Part shown: piece by piece, positions 52,847 to 61,115 of the stretch | Position numbering within the stretch: the first letter of the stretch is position 1 | Layout of the letters: the number at the start of each line of letters is the position of its first letter | NCBI RefSeq assembly: GCF_032121415.1 | Contig: NZ_CP135079.1 | Coordinates: 124,001-188,000 of the forward strand | DNA from: Streptomyces parvus | Lineage (GTDB): Bacteria; Actinomycetota; Actinomycetes; Streptomycetales; Streptomycetaceae | Direction: 5' to 3' | DNA length: 64,000 bases | Position numbers and translations under genes: made by a program | The notes under the pieces: generated by a model | Seen by the model: the letters and a program-made list of their open reading frames with translations, nothing else | What the model was told of the DNA's origin: nothing | The model's database searches: none

Positions 52847-54124
52847 ATGAGAGACATCGTTTTCACGCGCGCGAGCGGCTGGATCCCGAACGTGATCCGC
52901 GAGGACGGCGAGCTGAAACTGATGCTCGGTGCGGGGGCGGACGCCAACCACTCGCCCCGTGAGTTCACGTTCCCGATCGGGGAAGCCCATCTCGCGGTGG
53001 TCCGGGAGGACCTGGGCCGGCACCTGCTGCTGTGGAGCGCGGTCCTTCCCCTGTGCGATGCCGCCGGAACGCGGGGACGCCTCGACGAGGACGCCGCCGT
53101 CGCGCTCCTGGATCCGGTTCTCCTCGGCACGCCCGCCGACGTCGACGCGCTCCTGCGACGCGTCCCGTGGGACAGGGGCCGGCTCATCGCCCACGGAGCC
53201 GACATCGATCTGCTGGAGCGCGGTCAGGTCTGCGCGGCGATGCGCGGGGCGACGGAGACGTCTGACGGAAGGCGGGCCCAGGAGTACCGCGCGAACCGGC
53301 GGCGGGCCGAGCGCGGCGTGATCCTGGGTCCGCTCGATACCGCGCTTCTGAAGTACACGGGACAGTTCGTGCACGGCGCGACGATTCCGAGGCGGGTACC
53401 GGACGCCGTCGACCCCGCGCTGCTGCCCGAGGTCATGCGGGTGCTCGCCACCGCTGAGCAGGCGTGCGCCGGAATGCGGATCGGCCGCGACCCACGACGG
53501 GGCAGGCGCGCCACCGACAAGCGCGACTGGAAACGGATGGAGACGGCCGTGGACGCCGCCGTGCGCCGCGCGCACCCGGATCTCGCCGACGACGCCGTGC
53601 GCACCGTGAGCTTCCTGATGTGCTCGGAGGCCGCCGCCCGCTCCAGGAACAAGCCTCTGGAGGATGACGAGGAGACCACCGGCGACCGCCTCGGCCTCGG
53701 CGAGGACCCGAGGAAGAGGAAGAAGGCTCTGTCCTTCACCGACGACAAGGGCGTCGAGAAGAAGTGGCGCGCGGACAGCGGCCGGACCGCCTCGGCGGAG
53801 TTCTGGGAGTTCGTCGGCGATCGCTCCGCCGCGGACAACGAGGTCTTCACCGTCGAGGACGAGGAGCTGGGCGAGGGGATCCAGCTCCACTTCTACGCCG
53901 ACTCCGCCGCGCGGGTCATGACGGTGCGGAAGGGCCGGGGCGGGTCGGATCCGGAGTACCGGGTCGAGTACAGCCTGATCGACGGGATCGGCGGCTACCG
54001 GACCTTGGTGAGCGCCTACGTCCGCGGAGGCTGGGCCGGACTGGACCGGCACGGCTCCTGGCTGCCGGACGCCGCCGGGCTGGAACACGCCCGGCGGCGG
54101 CGCGACACCCGCCCAGCCCCCTAG
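52847..54124 (+). CDS. Streptomyces-type hypothetical protein (possibly DUF6357)
   Basis: 425 residues, ATG 52847. Begins [20 protein letters not shown] and continues with acidic and basic helices ([20 protein letters not shown]) and a C-terminal beta part ([20 protein letters not shown]). I recall a streptomycete family of this kind (DUF6357), but the name is from memory. No signal, membrane segment or catalytic motif seen. It follows meaB on the same strand by 157 bp and shares a CTAG with the stop of pgm on the other strand. Confidence 0.7.
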   Translation: MRDIVFTRASGWIPNVIREDGELKLMLGAGADANHSPREFTFPIGEAHLAVVREDLGRHLLLWSAVLPLCDAAGTRGRLDEDAAVALLDPVLLGTPADVDALLRRVPWDRGRLIAHGADIDLLERGQVCAAMRGATETSDGRRAQEYRANRRRAERGVILGPLDTALLKYTGQFVHGATIPRRVPDAVDPALLPEVMRVLATAEQACAGMRIGRDPRRGRRATDKRDWKRMETAVDAAVRRAHPDLADDAVRTVSFLMCSEAAARSRNKPLEDDEETTGDRLGLGEDPRKRKKALSFTDDKGVEKKWRADSGRTASAEFWEFVGDRSAADNEVFTVEDEELGEGIQLHFYADSAARVMTVRKGRGGSDPEYRVEYSLIDGIGGYRTLVSAYVRGGWAGLDRHGSWLPDAAGLEHARRRRDTRPAP

Positions 54125-55764
54125 GCTCCGCCCAGCGCTTCGGACACCAGCGCCCGGGCCTCCTCCTGGACCTGGGCGAGATGGCCGGGGCCCTGGAAGC
54201 TCTCCGCGTACACCTTGTAGACGTCCTCGGTGCCCGAGGGGCGGGCGGCGAACCATGCGCTGTCGGTGCAGACCTTGAGGCCGCCGATCGGGGCCCCGTT
54301 GCCGGGGGCCTCGGTGAGGACTGCGGTGACGGGCTCCCCGGCCAGGGTGTCGGCCTCGACCTGCTGCGGGGAGAGCTTCGCCAGGACGGCCTTCTCCTCG
54401 CGGGTGGCGGGTGCGTCGATACGGGCGTACGCCGGGTCGCCGAAGCGGTCGGTGAGGCGGGCGTAGTGCTCGGAGGGGGTGGAGCCGGTGACGGCGGTGA
54501 TCTCGGAGGCGAGGAGGGCCAGCAGGATGCCGTCCTTGTCCGTCGTCCAGACCCGGCCGTCGCGGCGCAGGAAGGAGGCCCCGGCGGACTCCTCGCCGCC
54601 GAAGCCGAGGGTGCCGTCGTAGAGGCCGTCGACGAACCACTTGAAGCCGACCGGGACCTCCACCAGGGTCCGGCCGAGGTCGTGGGCGACCCGGTCGATC
54701 ATGGAGGATGAGACCAGGGTCTTGCCGATGCCGGTCCCGGCGGCCCAGTTCTCGCGGTGGGTGTAGAGGTAGTCGATGGCGACGGCCAGGTAGTGGTTGG
54801 GGTTCATCAGCCCGCCGTCGGGGGTGACGATGCCGTGCCGGTCGGCGTCCGCGTCGTTTCCGGTGGCGATGGCGTACGCGTCGCGCTGCTCGATGAGCGA
54901 GGCCATGGCGTGCGGGGACGAGCAGTCCATGCGGATCTTGCCGTCCCAGTCCAGCGTCATGAACCGCCAGGTGGGATCGGCCAGCGGGTTGACGACCGTG
55001 AGGTCGATCCGGTGGCGCTCGGCGATCCGCCCCCAGTAGGCGACGGACGCGCCGCCGAGCGGGTCGGCACCGATCCGGATGCCCGCGTCCCGTACGGCGT
55101 CGAGGTCGAGGACGGACGGCAGGTCGTCGACGTACGCGGTCAGGAAGTCGTGGCGGCGGGTGGTGCCGGCGGCCAGGGCGCGGGCGTACGGGATCCGGCG
55201 GACCTCCCCGAGTCCGGCCTCGATCAGGGCGTTCGCCCGGTCCTGGATCCAGGAGGTGGCGTCGGAGGCGGCCGGTCCCCCGTTCGGCGGGTTGTACTTG
55301 AAGCCGCCGTCCGCGGGCGGGTTGTGCGACGGGGTGACCACGATGCCGTCGGCCAGGTGCCCGGTGCGCCCCTGGTTGTACGTGAGGATGGCGTGCGAGA
55401 CGGCCGGGGTCGGGGTGTAGCCGTCCTCGCTGTCGATGAGGACGGTGGCCCCGTTGGCCGCGAGCACCTCCAGGGCGGTCACCCGGGCGGGTTCGGAGAG
55501 CGCGTGGGTGTCCGCGCCGAGGAACAGGGGGCCGTCGGTGCCCTGCCGGGTGCGGTAGTCGCAGATCGCCTGGGTGGTGGCGGCGATGTGGTCCTCGTTG
55601 AACGCGGCGGCGAACGCGGAGCCCCGGTGGCCCGAGGTTCCGAAGGCGACGCGCTGCGCGGGTTCGGCCGGGTCGGGGTGGAGGGCGTAGTAGGCCGTCA
55701 CCAGCCGTGCCACGTCGACCAGGTCTGCGGACTGTGCCGGGTGACCGGCCCGTTCGTGCACCAT
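54121..55764 (-). CDS. pgm: Phosphoglucomutase (alpha-D-glucose-specific)
   Basis: 547 residues. Catalytic phosphoserine loop [16 protein letters not shown], metal loop NDADADRHG, sugar loop GFGGEESAG and phosphate-binding [10 protein letters not shown] are all in order. It interconverts glucose-1-phosphate and glucose-6-phosphate for glycogen, trehalose and wall sugars. ATG 55764 has GGAG upstream. Monocistronic; its stop codon overlaps that of the convergent hypothetical gene. Confidence 0.96.
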   Translation of the reverse strand: MVHERAGHPAQSADLVDVARLVTAYYALHPDPAEPAQRVAFGTSGHRGSAFAAAFNEDHIAATTQAICDYRTRQGTDGPLFLGADTHALSEPARVTALEVLAANGATVLIDSEDGYTPTPAVSHAILTYNQGRTGHLADGIVVTPSHNPPADGGFKYNPPNGGPAASDATSWIQDRANALIEAGLGEVRRIPYARALAAGTTRRHDFLTAYVDDLPSVLDLDAVRDAGIRIGADPLGGASVAYWGRIAERHRIDLTVVNPLADPTWRFMTLDWDGKIRMDCSSPHAMASLIEQRDAYAIATGNDADADRHGIVTPDGGLMNPNHYLAVAIDYLYTHRENWAAGTGIGKTLVSSSMIDRVAHDLGRTLVEVPVGFKWFVDGLYDGTLGFGGEESAGASFLRRDGRVWTTDKDGILLALLASEITAVTGSTPSEHYARLTDRFGDPAYARIDAPATREEKAVLAKLSPQQVEADTLAGEPVTAVLTEAPGNGAPIGGLKVCTDSAWFAARPSGTEDVYKVYAESFQGPGHLAQVQEEARALVSEALGGA

Positions 55765-55925
55765 CGGGTCTCCTCGTACGTCTTCGTCGTCGGCCGGCCC
55801 GCGGGGAGACGGGCCCGTCGCACCGGGAAACGATCACCCCGGTCCGTACCCGATTCTGCTCTCTCGACCGCCCCGGCGTGCGACCGGTTCACGCCTTCCT
55901 CGTGTCGCCCCTGCCCGGAGCAGTG

Positions 55926-55960
55926 CCGCGCCCCCGGTCATCGGCGGACCGGGGGCGCGG
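55926..55960 (-). terminator. Hairpin after the chitinase gene
   Basis: Perfect 14-bp stem CCGCGCCCCCGGTC / GACCGGGGGCGCGG, 7-nt loop, 18 bp downstream of the chitinase stop on the minus strand. Confidence 0.78.
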
Positions 55961-55978
55961 AGGTTGTACGGGCAGGGG

Positions 55979-57046
55979 TCAACGGCGCTGGAGAGCCTTC
56001 ACGTTGTCGCCGAAGGTCCAGCCCTTCGAGCCGTCCCAGTTCAGCGACCAGGTCATCAGCCCCTTGAGTGAGCCGTTGTAGTGGTTCCAGGCCTGCGAGA
56101 CGAGTCCGGTGGACATGTGGCCGCCGCCGGCGCCGGGCTGCGCGGGCAGTCCGGGGACCTGCTTGTCGTAGGGCACCTTGATGGTGGTGCCCTGGATGAC
56201 GAGTCCCCTGTTCAGGCAGTCGGTCTGGGCGGTGAAGCCCGCGACGGTGCCGGCCGAGTAGGAGTCGCCGGAGCAGCCGTACATGCTGCCGTTGTAGTAC
56301 TGCATGTTCAGCCACCACAGGCGGCCGTTGTCGGCGTACTTCTTGATGACCGGGAGGTACGCGCCCCAGACCGAGCCGTAGACGACGCTGCCGCCGGTGA
56401 CGTACGCCGTCTCGGGGGCCATGGTGAGGCCGAAGTTCGGCGGCATGGCGGCGAGGACGCCGTCGATGATGCGGATGAGGTTGGTCTGCGAGGGGGACGG
56501 CTGGTTGATGTTTCCGCTGCCCACGAGACCGGTCTCGATGTCGATGTCGATGCCGTCGAAGTTGTACTTCTTCAGGATCGGGACGATCGTCTCGACGAAC
56601 CGGTCGGCCACCGGGCGGGAGCTGAGGTCGATCCCGGCCGTGGCTCCGCCGATCGACATGAGGACGGTCAGGCCGGATGCCTTGGCCTGGCACATCTCGG
56701 CGGGGGTGGCGACCTTGACGGTGCTGTCCATGCCGTCCTCCCAGAGGACGGTGCCGTCGGAGCGGATGACGGGGAAGGCCGCGTTGACGACGTTGTAGCC
56801 GTGCTGGGTGATGCGGGCGTCGGTGATCGGGATCCAGCCGAGCGGCGGATGCACGCCGTTGGCCGCGCCGTCCCAGTTCTCCCAGTACCCCTGGAGCACC
56901 TTGCCCGCGGGCTTCGACTTGACCGCACAGGTCTCGGCGGCCGCCCCGGTCGTCGCCGCGGACTTCGGCGGTGCGGCTCCGACCAGCATCGGTACGACGA
57001 GCGCCGCGGCCAGGCCGATGCCCAGCAGTCGTGATGTACGCCCCAT
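55979..57046 (-). CDS. Secreted GH18 chitinase
   Basis: 355 residues; ATG 57046 with GGAAGGA upstream. Sec signal peptide (LLGIGLAAALVVPMLVGAA). GH18 barrel: QGYWENWDGAAN, SIGGATAGI, catalytic FDGIDIDIETG with the DxxDxDxE motif (acid Glu 171) and TMAPETAYV, MQYYNGSM, MTWSLNWD near the end. No chitin-binding module, so it is a single-domain enzyme like ChiC/ChiD-type family members. It hydrolyses chitin to N-acetylglucosamine oligomers. Promoter boxes (57131-57172) indicate regulation by chitin/GlcNAc signals. Confidence 0.93.
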   Translation of the reverse strand: MGRTSRLLGIGLAAALVVPMLVGAAPPKSAATTGAAAETCAVKSKPAGKVLQGYWENWDGAANGVHPPLGWIPITDARITQHGYNVVNAAFPVIRSDGTVLWEDGMDSTVKVATPAEMCQAKASGLTVLMSIGGATAGIDLSSRPVADRFVETIVPILKKYNFDGIDIDIETGLVGSGNINQPSPSQTNLIRIIDGVLAAMPPNFGLTMAPETAYVTGGSVVYGSVWGAYLPVIKKYADNGRLWWLNMQYYNGSMYGCSGDSYSAGTVAGFTAQTDCLNRGLVIQGTTIKVPYDKQVPGLPAQPGAGGGHMSTGLVSQAWNHYNGSLKGLMTWSLNWDGSKGWTFGDNVKALQRR

Positions 57047-57130
57047 GGTCCGGATGTCCTTCCTGCCCGGGTCGGCCGCCGTCGGCGCGAAGGGTTCGCC
57101 CCGACCCGCCCTGTGTCGTGACCCCGTCAA

Positions 57131-57172
57131 AACTTAGAATGGTCCAGACCTTCGGTCAAGAGGTCTGGACCA
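57131..57172 (-). promoter_or_regulatory. Chitinase promoter with two dre-like boxes
   Basis: On the minus strand: TGGTCCAGACCT (57172-57161), -35 TTGACC (57159-57154), AGGTCTGGACCA (57151-57140), -10 TAAGTT (57136-57131); -35/-10 spacing 17. TGGTCCAGACC repeats around the -35 are the classical element of Streptomyces chitinase promoters, bound by the GntR repressor DasR. Here the two boxes face each other as an inverted rather than direct repeat. Confidence 0.82.
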
Positions 57173-57303
57173 GGCCTCCGCCAGGACCCGCCCGTCCGGA
57201 GCCGTGCGGCCGGAGTGGGGCCCGGGACGGCGGGAGCGGTGTCCGGTGTGCCGGGACGGGCTCACGACGGGAGCGTGAGGGCCCTCGCCCCGGCTCCGGG
57301 GGC

Positions 57304-57747
57304 CTACGCGGTGCCCGGCCCCCGCGGGGCCGTGGAGGGCGCCCCGTCGTTGACCCACTGGGCCATGATCACCGGGGCGTTGTAGTGGCCGCCGCTGATG
57401 GTGTTGTGGTTGATCGCCACGGCGGGGCCCGCCGCCCGCTGCGGCGCCAGCTCGTCGAGAATGGCCCGCAGCTCCTGCTCGGCCCCGGGGTTGTCGCGCA
57501 GAGCCCGGCGGATCCTGATCCGCCACTCGGCCGCGACGTCCGCGGCACCGTCCTCGTCGCCGTTGCGGCGTGCGGCGATCAGCTCCTCGCGGGACTCCTC
57601 CAACTCGGCGTCGATCACCTCGTCGTCCTCGCCCCTGCCCAGGAACCGGGCCAGCCGCCCCCGCACCTGCGTCCACGCCTCCGTCGCCATCAGCCCCACG
57701 AAGGTCGTCGCACCCGATGCCGCCAGTGCCGTCAACTCGGCTTCCAC
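57304..57747 (-). CDS. Hypothetical protein with C-terminal ISGGxYxxPVI motif
   Basis: 147 residues; GTG 57747 preceded by AGAGGGGG. Helical N-terminus with a hydrophobic start (TALAASGATTFVGLMATEAW), a charged helical middle (EELIAARRNGDEDGAADVAA) and a C-terminal INHNTISGGHYNAPVIMAQ tail. Similar tails with NTISGG occur at the ends of unrelated-looking Streptomyces proteins. Function unknown. Stand-alone. Confidence 0.68.
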   Translation of the reverse strand: MEAELTALAASGATTFVGLMATEAWTQVRGRLARFLGRGEDDEVIDAELEESREELIAARRNGDEDGAADVAAEWRIRIRRALRDNPGAEQELRAILDELAPQRAAGPAVAINHNTISGGHYNAPVIMAQWVNDGAPSTAPRGPGTA

Positions 57748-58012
57748 CGAACCCCCTCTGTCTCGCCTGCCGCCTCGTGCGGTACGCGAACCCGTCACTG
57801 GTGCAACCGTAGAGAGCGAACAGCGCCTCCGGAAGGCGCATCGGGGCGCGGCGCAGAGCAGTTCCGGCCATGTCGGGAGCGTCCTGGCCGGGCGCGGCCC
57901 CCCGGGCGAGCACGGGCGCACCGGACAGGTGATGGTGGATGATGGACGAGGGGCCGCGACAGGGCGACGTTCAGCGGATGTCGTCGGCCGGCGCCCGGGA
58001 AAGGCGGTCGTC

Positions 58013-58963
58013 ATGTCCGCAGCCGGAGTGAAGAACCGGGCCGCGGTGCTGTTCGCCGTGCTCGTGCTGGCCGTGACCGCCGCGTGCACGGGCGGCGACG
58101 GTTCGTCGCCCTCCCCCAGCACTTCCCCCTCCCGTGCGGGCGGGGCCTCCGACGTACTCGCCGTGAAGATCGACAATGTGGCGCCCGCACGCCCCCACAC
58201 CGGGCTGGAACAGGCCGACATCGTCTACGTCGAGCAGGTGGAGGCGGGCCTGAGCCGGATCCTCGCCGTGTACTCCTCCGAGCTGCCGCCGGTCATCGGC
58301 CCGGTGCGCAGCGCCCGGGAGACCGATCTGGAGCTGCTGCGGCAGTTCGACCGGCCGACGCTGGCCTTCTCTGGGGCCCAGAGCAGGCTGCTGCCGGCCA
58401 TCGACCGCGCGCCGCTGGCCCCCGTACCGCCCTCGAAGGCGCCCCAGGCGTACTTCCGGGGCCCGGACCGGCCCGCGCCGCACAACCTGTACCTGCGGCC
58501 GGAGCGGATCCCGTTCACGGCCTCCGGTGCGGATGCCGTGGCGGAGCTCGGGCTCCGGGTCGGCGCACCGCCGTCCGGCGGGGAGCCGGAGGACAGCCGT
58601 ACGGTCCGCTATCCGTCCGCGTCGGTGACGTTCACCTGGTCCGCCGAGGGCGAGCGGTGGCTCGTCTCGCTGGACGGCGCCCCTGCCCGTACGTCCGAAG
58701 GCGAGCGGATCGGGGCCGGTACGGTCGTCGTCCAGGACGTTGACGTACGGGAGTCGGACTTCCGCGACCGGTCGGGGAACAACACGCCGTTCACCGAGAC
58801 CGTGGGTGCGGGAAACGCGGTCGTCCTGCGGGACGGCCGGGCGTACGGCGCCCGGTGGGCCCGGAGCTCCGCCGACGCGGACACGGTGTTCAGCACCCCT
58901 GACGGGCGCCGCGTCGATCTCGCCGAGGGACCGCTGTGGATCCTGTACACGCCGCGCGGCTGA
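58013..58963 (+). CDS. DUF3048 (YerB-like) lipoprotein
   Basis: 316 residues; ATG 58013 after GGAAAGG. Signal peptide with lipobox-like AVTAAC. DUF3048 blocks are clear: VKIDNVAPARPHTGLEQADI, VEQVEAGLSRILAVYSSELP, GPVRSARETDLELLRQFD, then a second domain ending in VDLAEGPLWILYTP. Family proteins such as B. subtilis YerB are exported with unknown function, possibly at the cell wall. Monocistronic, with a hairpin before the convergent GH16 gene. Confidence 0.87.
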   Translation: MSAAGVKNRAAVLFAVLVLAVTAACTGGDGSSPSPSTSPSRAGGASDVLAVKIDNVAPARPHTGLEQADIVYVEQVEAGLSRILAVYSSELPPVIGPVRSARETDLELLRQFDRPTLAFSGAQSRLLPAIDRAPLAPVPPSKAPQAYFRGPDRPAPHNLYLRPERIPFTASGADAVAELGLRVGAPPSGGEPEDSRTVRYPSASVTFTWSAEGERWLVSLDGAPARTSEGERIGAGTVVVQDVDVRESDFRDRSGNNTPFTETVGAGNAVVLRDGRAYGARWARSSADADTVFSTPDGRRVDLAEGPLWILYTPRG

Positions 58964-58975
58964 AGCCCGGAAAGG

Positions 58976-59012
58976 GTGCCCGGACGGTGGGAGGACCACA
59001 CCGCCCGGACAC
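58976..59012. terminator. Hairpin between convergent DUF3048 and GH16 genes
   Basis: GTGCCCGGACGGTG (58976-58989) pairs with CACCGCCCGGACAC (58999-59012), 12 of 14 positions complementary, loop 9 nt. Confidence 0.6.
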
Positions 59013-59030
59013 CCGGGACCTGCGGGTTTC

Positions 59031-60764
59031 CTACTGCCAGACCTTGATGTAGTCGATGCTCATCTTCTGCGGGAAGCGGGTGGTGGCGTCGGGCGGGCCG
59101 GGCCAGTCACCGCCGACCGCGTTGTTGAGGATGAGGAAGAAGTCGTGGTCGAACACCCAGGGCCCGCGGGTGCTCTCCAGCTCCTCCTTGTCGACCGTGT
59201 GCGTGACGTTGCCGTCGACCCGGAACGTCATGCCCTCGCTGTTCCAGTCCACGGCGAAGGTGTGGAAGCCGTCGGCGAAGTTCGCGCCGCCCGGCAGGGA
59301 GTACGGGGCTCCGTAGCCGGCAGCACCGTTGTACGCGGGTGCGTGCAGGGTGGAGTACGTGGTGTTCGGCTCCTTGCCGACGTGCTCCATGATGTCGATC
59401 TCACCGGTGTAGGGCCACGGGCGCCCCTTGTCGAAGTAGTCCGCGCCCAGCATCCAGAACGCGGGCCAGAGCCCCTGCGTACCGGAGACCTTGATGCGGG
59501 CCTCGACCCGGCCGTAGGTGAACCGGAACTTCCCGTAGGTGTTGAGCCGCGCCGAGGTGTACTGGCAGGTGGTGCTGCCGCTCAGCGGGTCGGGCGGGCA
59601 GGCGGAACCGGGGGTCGCCTCGCGGCGGGCCTCCAGGACGAGACTGCCGTTGCCGTCCTGGGCGGCGTTCTTGTTGTTGGTGTAGTACTCCAGCTCGTTG
59701 TTGGGACCGGTGCCGGTCTCCGGGACCCACTTGGCCGGGTCGGGCGCGGCGCCGGCGGGGCCGTTGAACTCGTCGCTGAACACCAGCCGGTCGTACGTGG
59801 GGTCCGCGGGCAGCGGCGGCGCGGGGATCGGCGCCCCGCCGGTGCCCCAGACCTGGAACTCCCAGAGCGAGTAGCCGTATTCACCGCTGCGCCGGGTGGC
59901 GTACAGGCGTACGTGCCGACCGGTGCCGCTGACGTCGAGCGTCTCCTTGAAGCCGGTGCCGGTGGTGGTGGAGTGGATCGTCCTCCAGTCGGTCCCGTTG
60001 TCGGAGACCTCGATGCGGTAGGCCCTCGCGTACGCCGGGTCCCACTGGAGGACCACCCGGTCGATCTCCGCGCGGGCGCCGAGATCGACCGCGATCCAGC
60101 CCGGGTCGGTCCAGCCGCCCTCGGGGCTGGTGGCCCAGCGGCTGGCGGGGTCGCGGTCGAACGCCTTGTCCGGGGAGCACTCCCAGCAGGTGCCGTCGTG
60201 CTGGGAGGTCGAGGCCGATCCGGTCTTGCCGTAGGAGAGCAGGACACCGTCGCCGGGGGCGGTGGAGCCGGTGGTGGAGTAGACCTGGAACTCGTGGAGG
60301 GAGTAGCCCCAGGGGGTGGCGCGCTCGGTGCCGTGCATCCGTATGTAGCGGCCGGCCCCGGAGACCGTCAGGGTCTCGACGCCCCCGGTGCCGGTGGTGG
60401 TGGAGTGGATCGTCGTCCAGGCGCTTCCGTCGCCGGAGACCTCCAGGCGGTAGCCCTTGGCGTACGCGGTCTCCCAGTTGAGGACGACCTGTCCGATCGA
60501 GGTGCTCGCGCCGAGGTCGATACGGATCCACTCGTCGTCGGTGAAGGCACTGGACCAGCGGGTGGAGGTGTCGCCGTCGACGGCGGACGGGGCAGTGAAG
60601 GGGGCTTCCGTGCTGGAGGCCGTGGCCGGCTTTCCCTGGGAGACGAGAACGGCCGCGGCGGCGGCGCGTTCCGGGGCGACGGCCACCGAGAGGGTGAACA
60701 GGAGGGCCACGGCGGCCATGACCGCCGAAGCACCGCGCAACCGTGGTGTTCCACGGGCTTCCAT
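59031..60764 (-). CDS. Secreted GH16 beta-glucanase with two discoidin (CBM32/F5-8C) domains
   Basis: 577 residues; ATG 60764 after AAGGAG. Sec signal peptide (VMAAVALLFTLSVAVAPERA), two F5/8-type-C modules (about 38-165 and 180-315; markers RWSSAFTDDEWIRIDLG and RWATSPEGGWTDPGW), then GH16 from ~330 with catalytic GEIDIMEHVG (nucleophile and acid Glu) and the family end MSIDYIKVW. The sequence fits laminarinase-type endo-beta-1,3(1,4)-glucanases that cut fungal and plant glucans. A LacI-type palindrome lies 35 bp upstream. Confidence 0.93.
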   Translation of the reverse strand: MEARGTPRLRGASAVMAAVALLFTLSVAVAPERAAAAAVLVSQGKPATASSTEAPFTAPSAVDGDTSTRWSSAFTDDEWIRIDLGASTSIGQVVLNWETAYAKGYRLEVSGDGSAWTTIHSTTTGTGGVETLTVSGAGRYIRMHGTERATPWGYSLHEFQVYSTTGSTAPGDGVLLSYGKTGSASTSQHDGTCWECSPDKAFDRDPASRWATSPEGGWTDPGWIAVDLGARAEIDRVVLQWDPAYARAYRIEVSDNGTDWRTIHSTTTGTGFKETLDVSGTGRHVRLYATRRSGEYGYSLWEFQVWGTGGAPIPAPPLPADPTYDRLVFSDEFNGPAGAAPDPAKWVPETGTGPNNELEYYTNNKNAAQDGNGSLVLEARREATPGSACPPDPLSGSTTCQYTSARLNTYGKFRFTYGRVEARIKVSGTQGLWPAFWMLGADYFDKGRPWPYTGEIDIMEHVGKEPNTTYSTLHAPAYNGAAGYGAPYSLPGGANFADGFHTFAVDWNSEGMTFRVDGNVTHTVDKEELESTRGPWVFDHDFFLILNNAVGGDWPGPPDATTRFPQKMSIDYIKVWQ

Positions 60765-60798
60765 GCGAACTCCTTGCTCTGTGAGGGGATGGGGCCGA

Positions 60799-60810
60799 GA
60801 GAGCGCTCCC
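60799..60810. promoter_or_regulatory. LacI-family-like operator upstream of the GH16 gene
   Basis: GAGAGCGCTCCC, palindromic around AGCGCT with one mismatch per arm, in the 5' leader 35 bp before the GH16 ATG. It resembles the CebR-type box TGGGAGCGCTCCCA of Streptomyces. Confidence 0.65.
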
Positions 60811-61032
60811 CCGCAGAGGGGAGCGTGGCCGGAGCGGAGTGAACCGTCAAGGGTCTCGGCCGAGTTGATTCCGGTTACCGCGGAATTGGCGTCCGAAGTG
60901 CCGTGCTGATGCCCGGTCAACCGGCCTTGAGCTTTCAGGAGATGAAACATCGGCTCTGCCGGAGGAGCCGAAGCGTCAATCCTGTGCACAACTCTTGACG
61001 CGACGGAAACACGGGAGAATCATTCGGCTACC

Positions 61033-61048
61033 GAGAGAGCGCTCTCTC
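61033..61048. promoter_or_regulatory. LacI-family-like operator upstream of the discoidin/beta-helix gene
   Basis: GAGAGAGCGCTCTCTC, a perfect 16-bp palindrome 67 bp before the ATG at 61116. Same AGCGCT core as the site in front of GH16, implying one LacI-type regulator for both genes. Confidence 0.72.
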
Positions 61049-61115
61049 TCCCTCTGGGGAGCACGCGCCCGCAGCTGAACCACCCCCGCCCACCTGACCT
61101 TTCAGGAGATCAGAC

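Larger units (their letters stand above)
60765..61115. promoter_or_regulatory. Divergent regulatory region between two glycanase genes
   Basis: 351 bp with no gene. It holds two AGCGCT-centred palindromes (60799-60810 and 61033-61048), presumed promoters in both directions, and a 12-bp direct repeat CTTTCAGGAGAT at 60932-60943 and 61099-61110. The second copy is the ribosome-binding region of the gene at 61116; the first leads to no start codon (ACATCGG in place of ACATG). Confidence 0.75.

Noticed and set aside
49243..53205. 1320-codon minus-strand open frame over mutA-mutB-meaB
   Set aside because: Composition is Arg/His/Gly-rich with no motif; shadow of the real operon.
52355..55837. 1160-codon minus-strand frame including pgm
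   Set aside because: Its overlap with pgm is in a different frame; the pgm frame carries all catalytic motifs.
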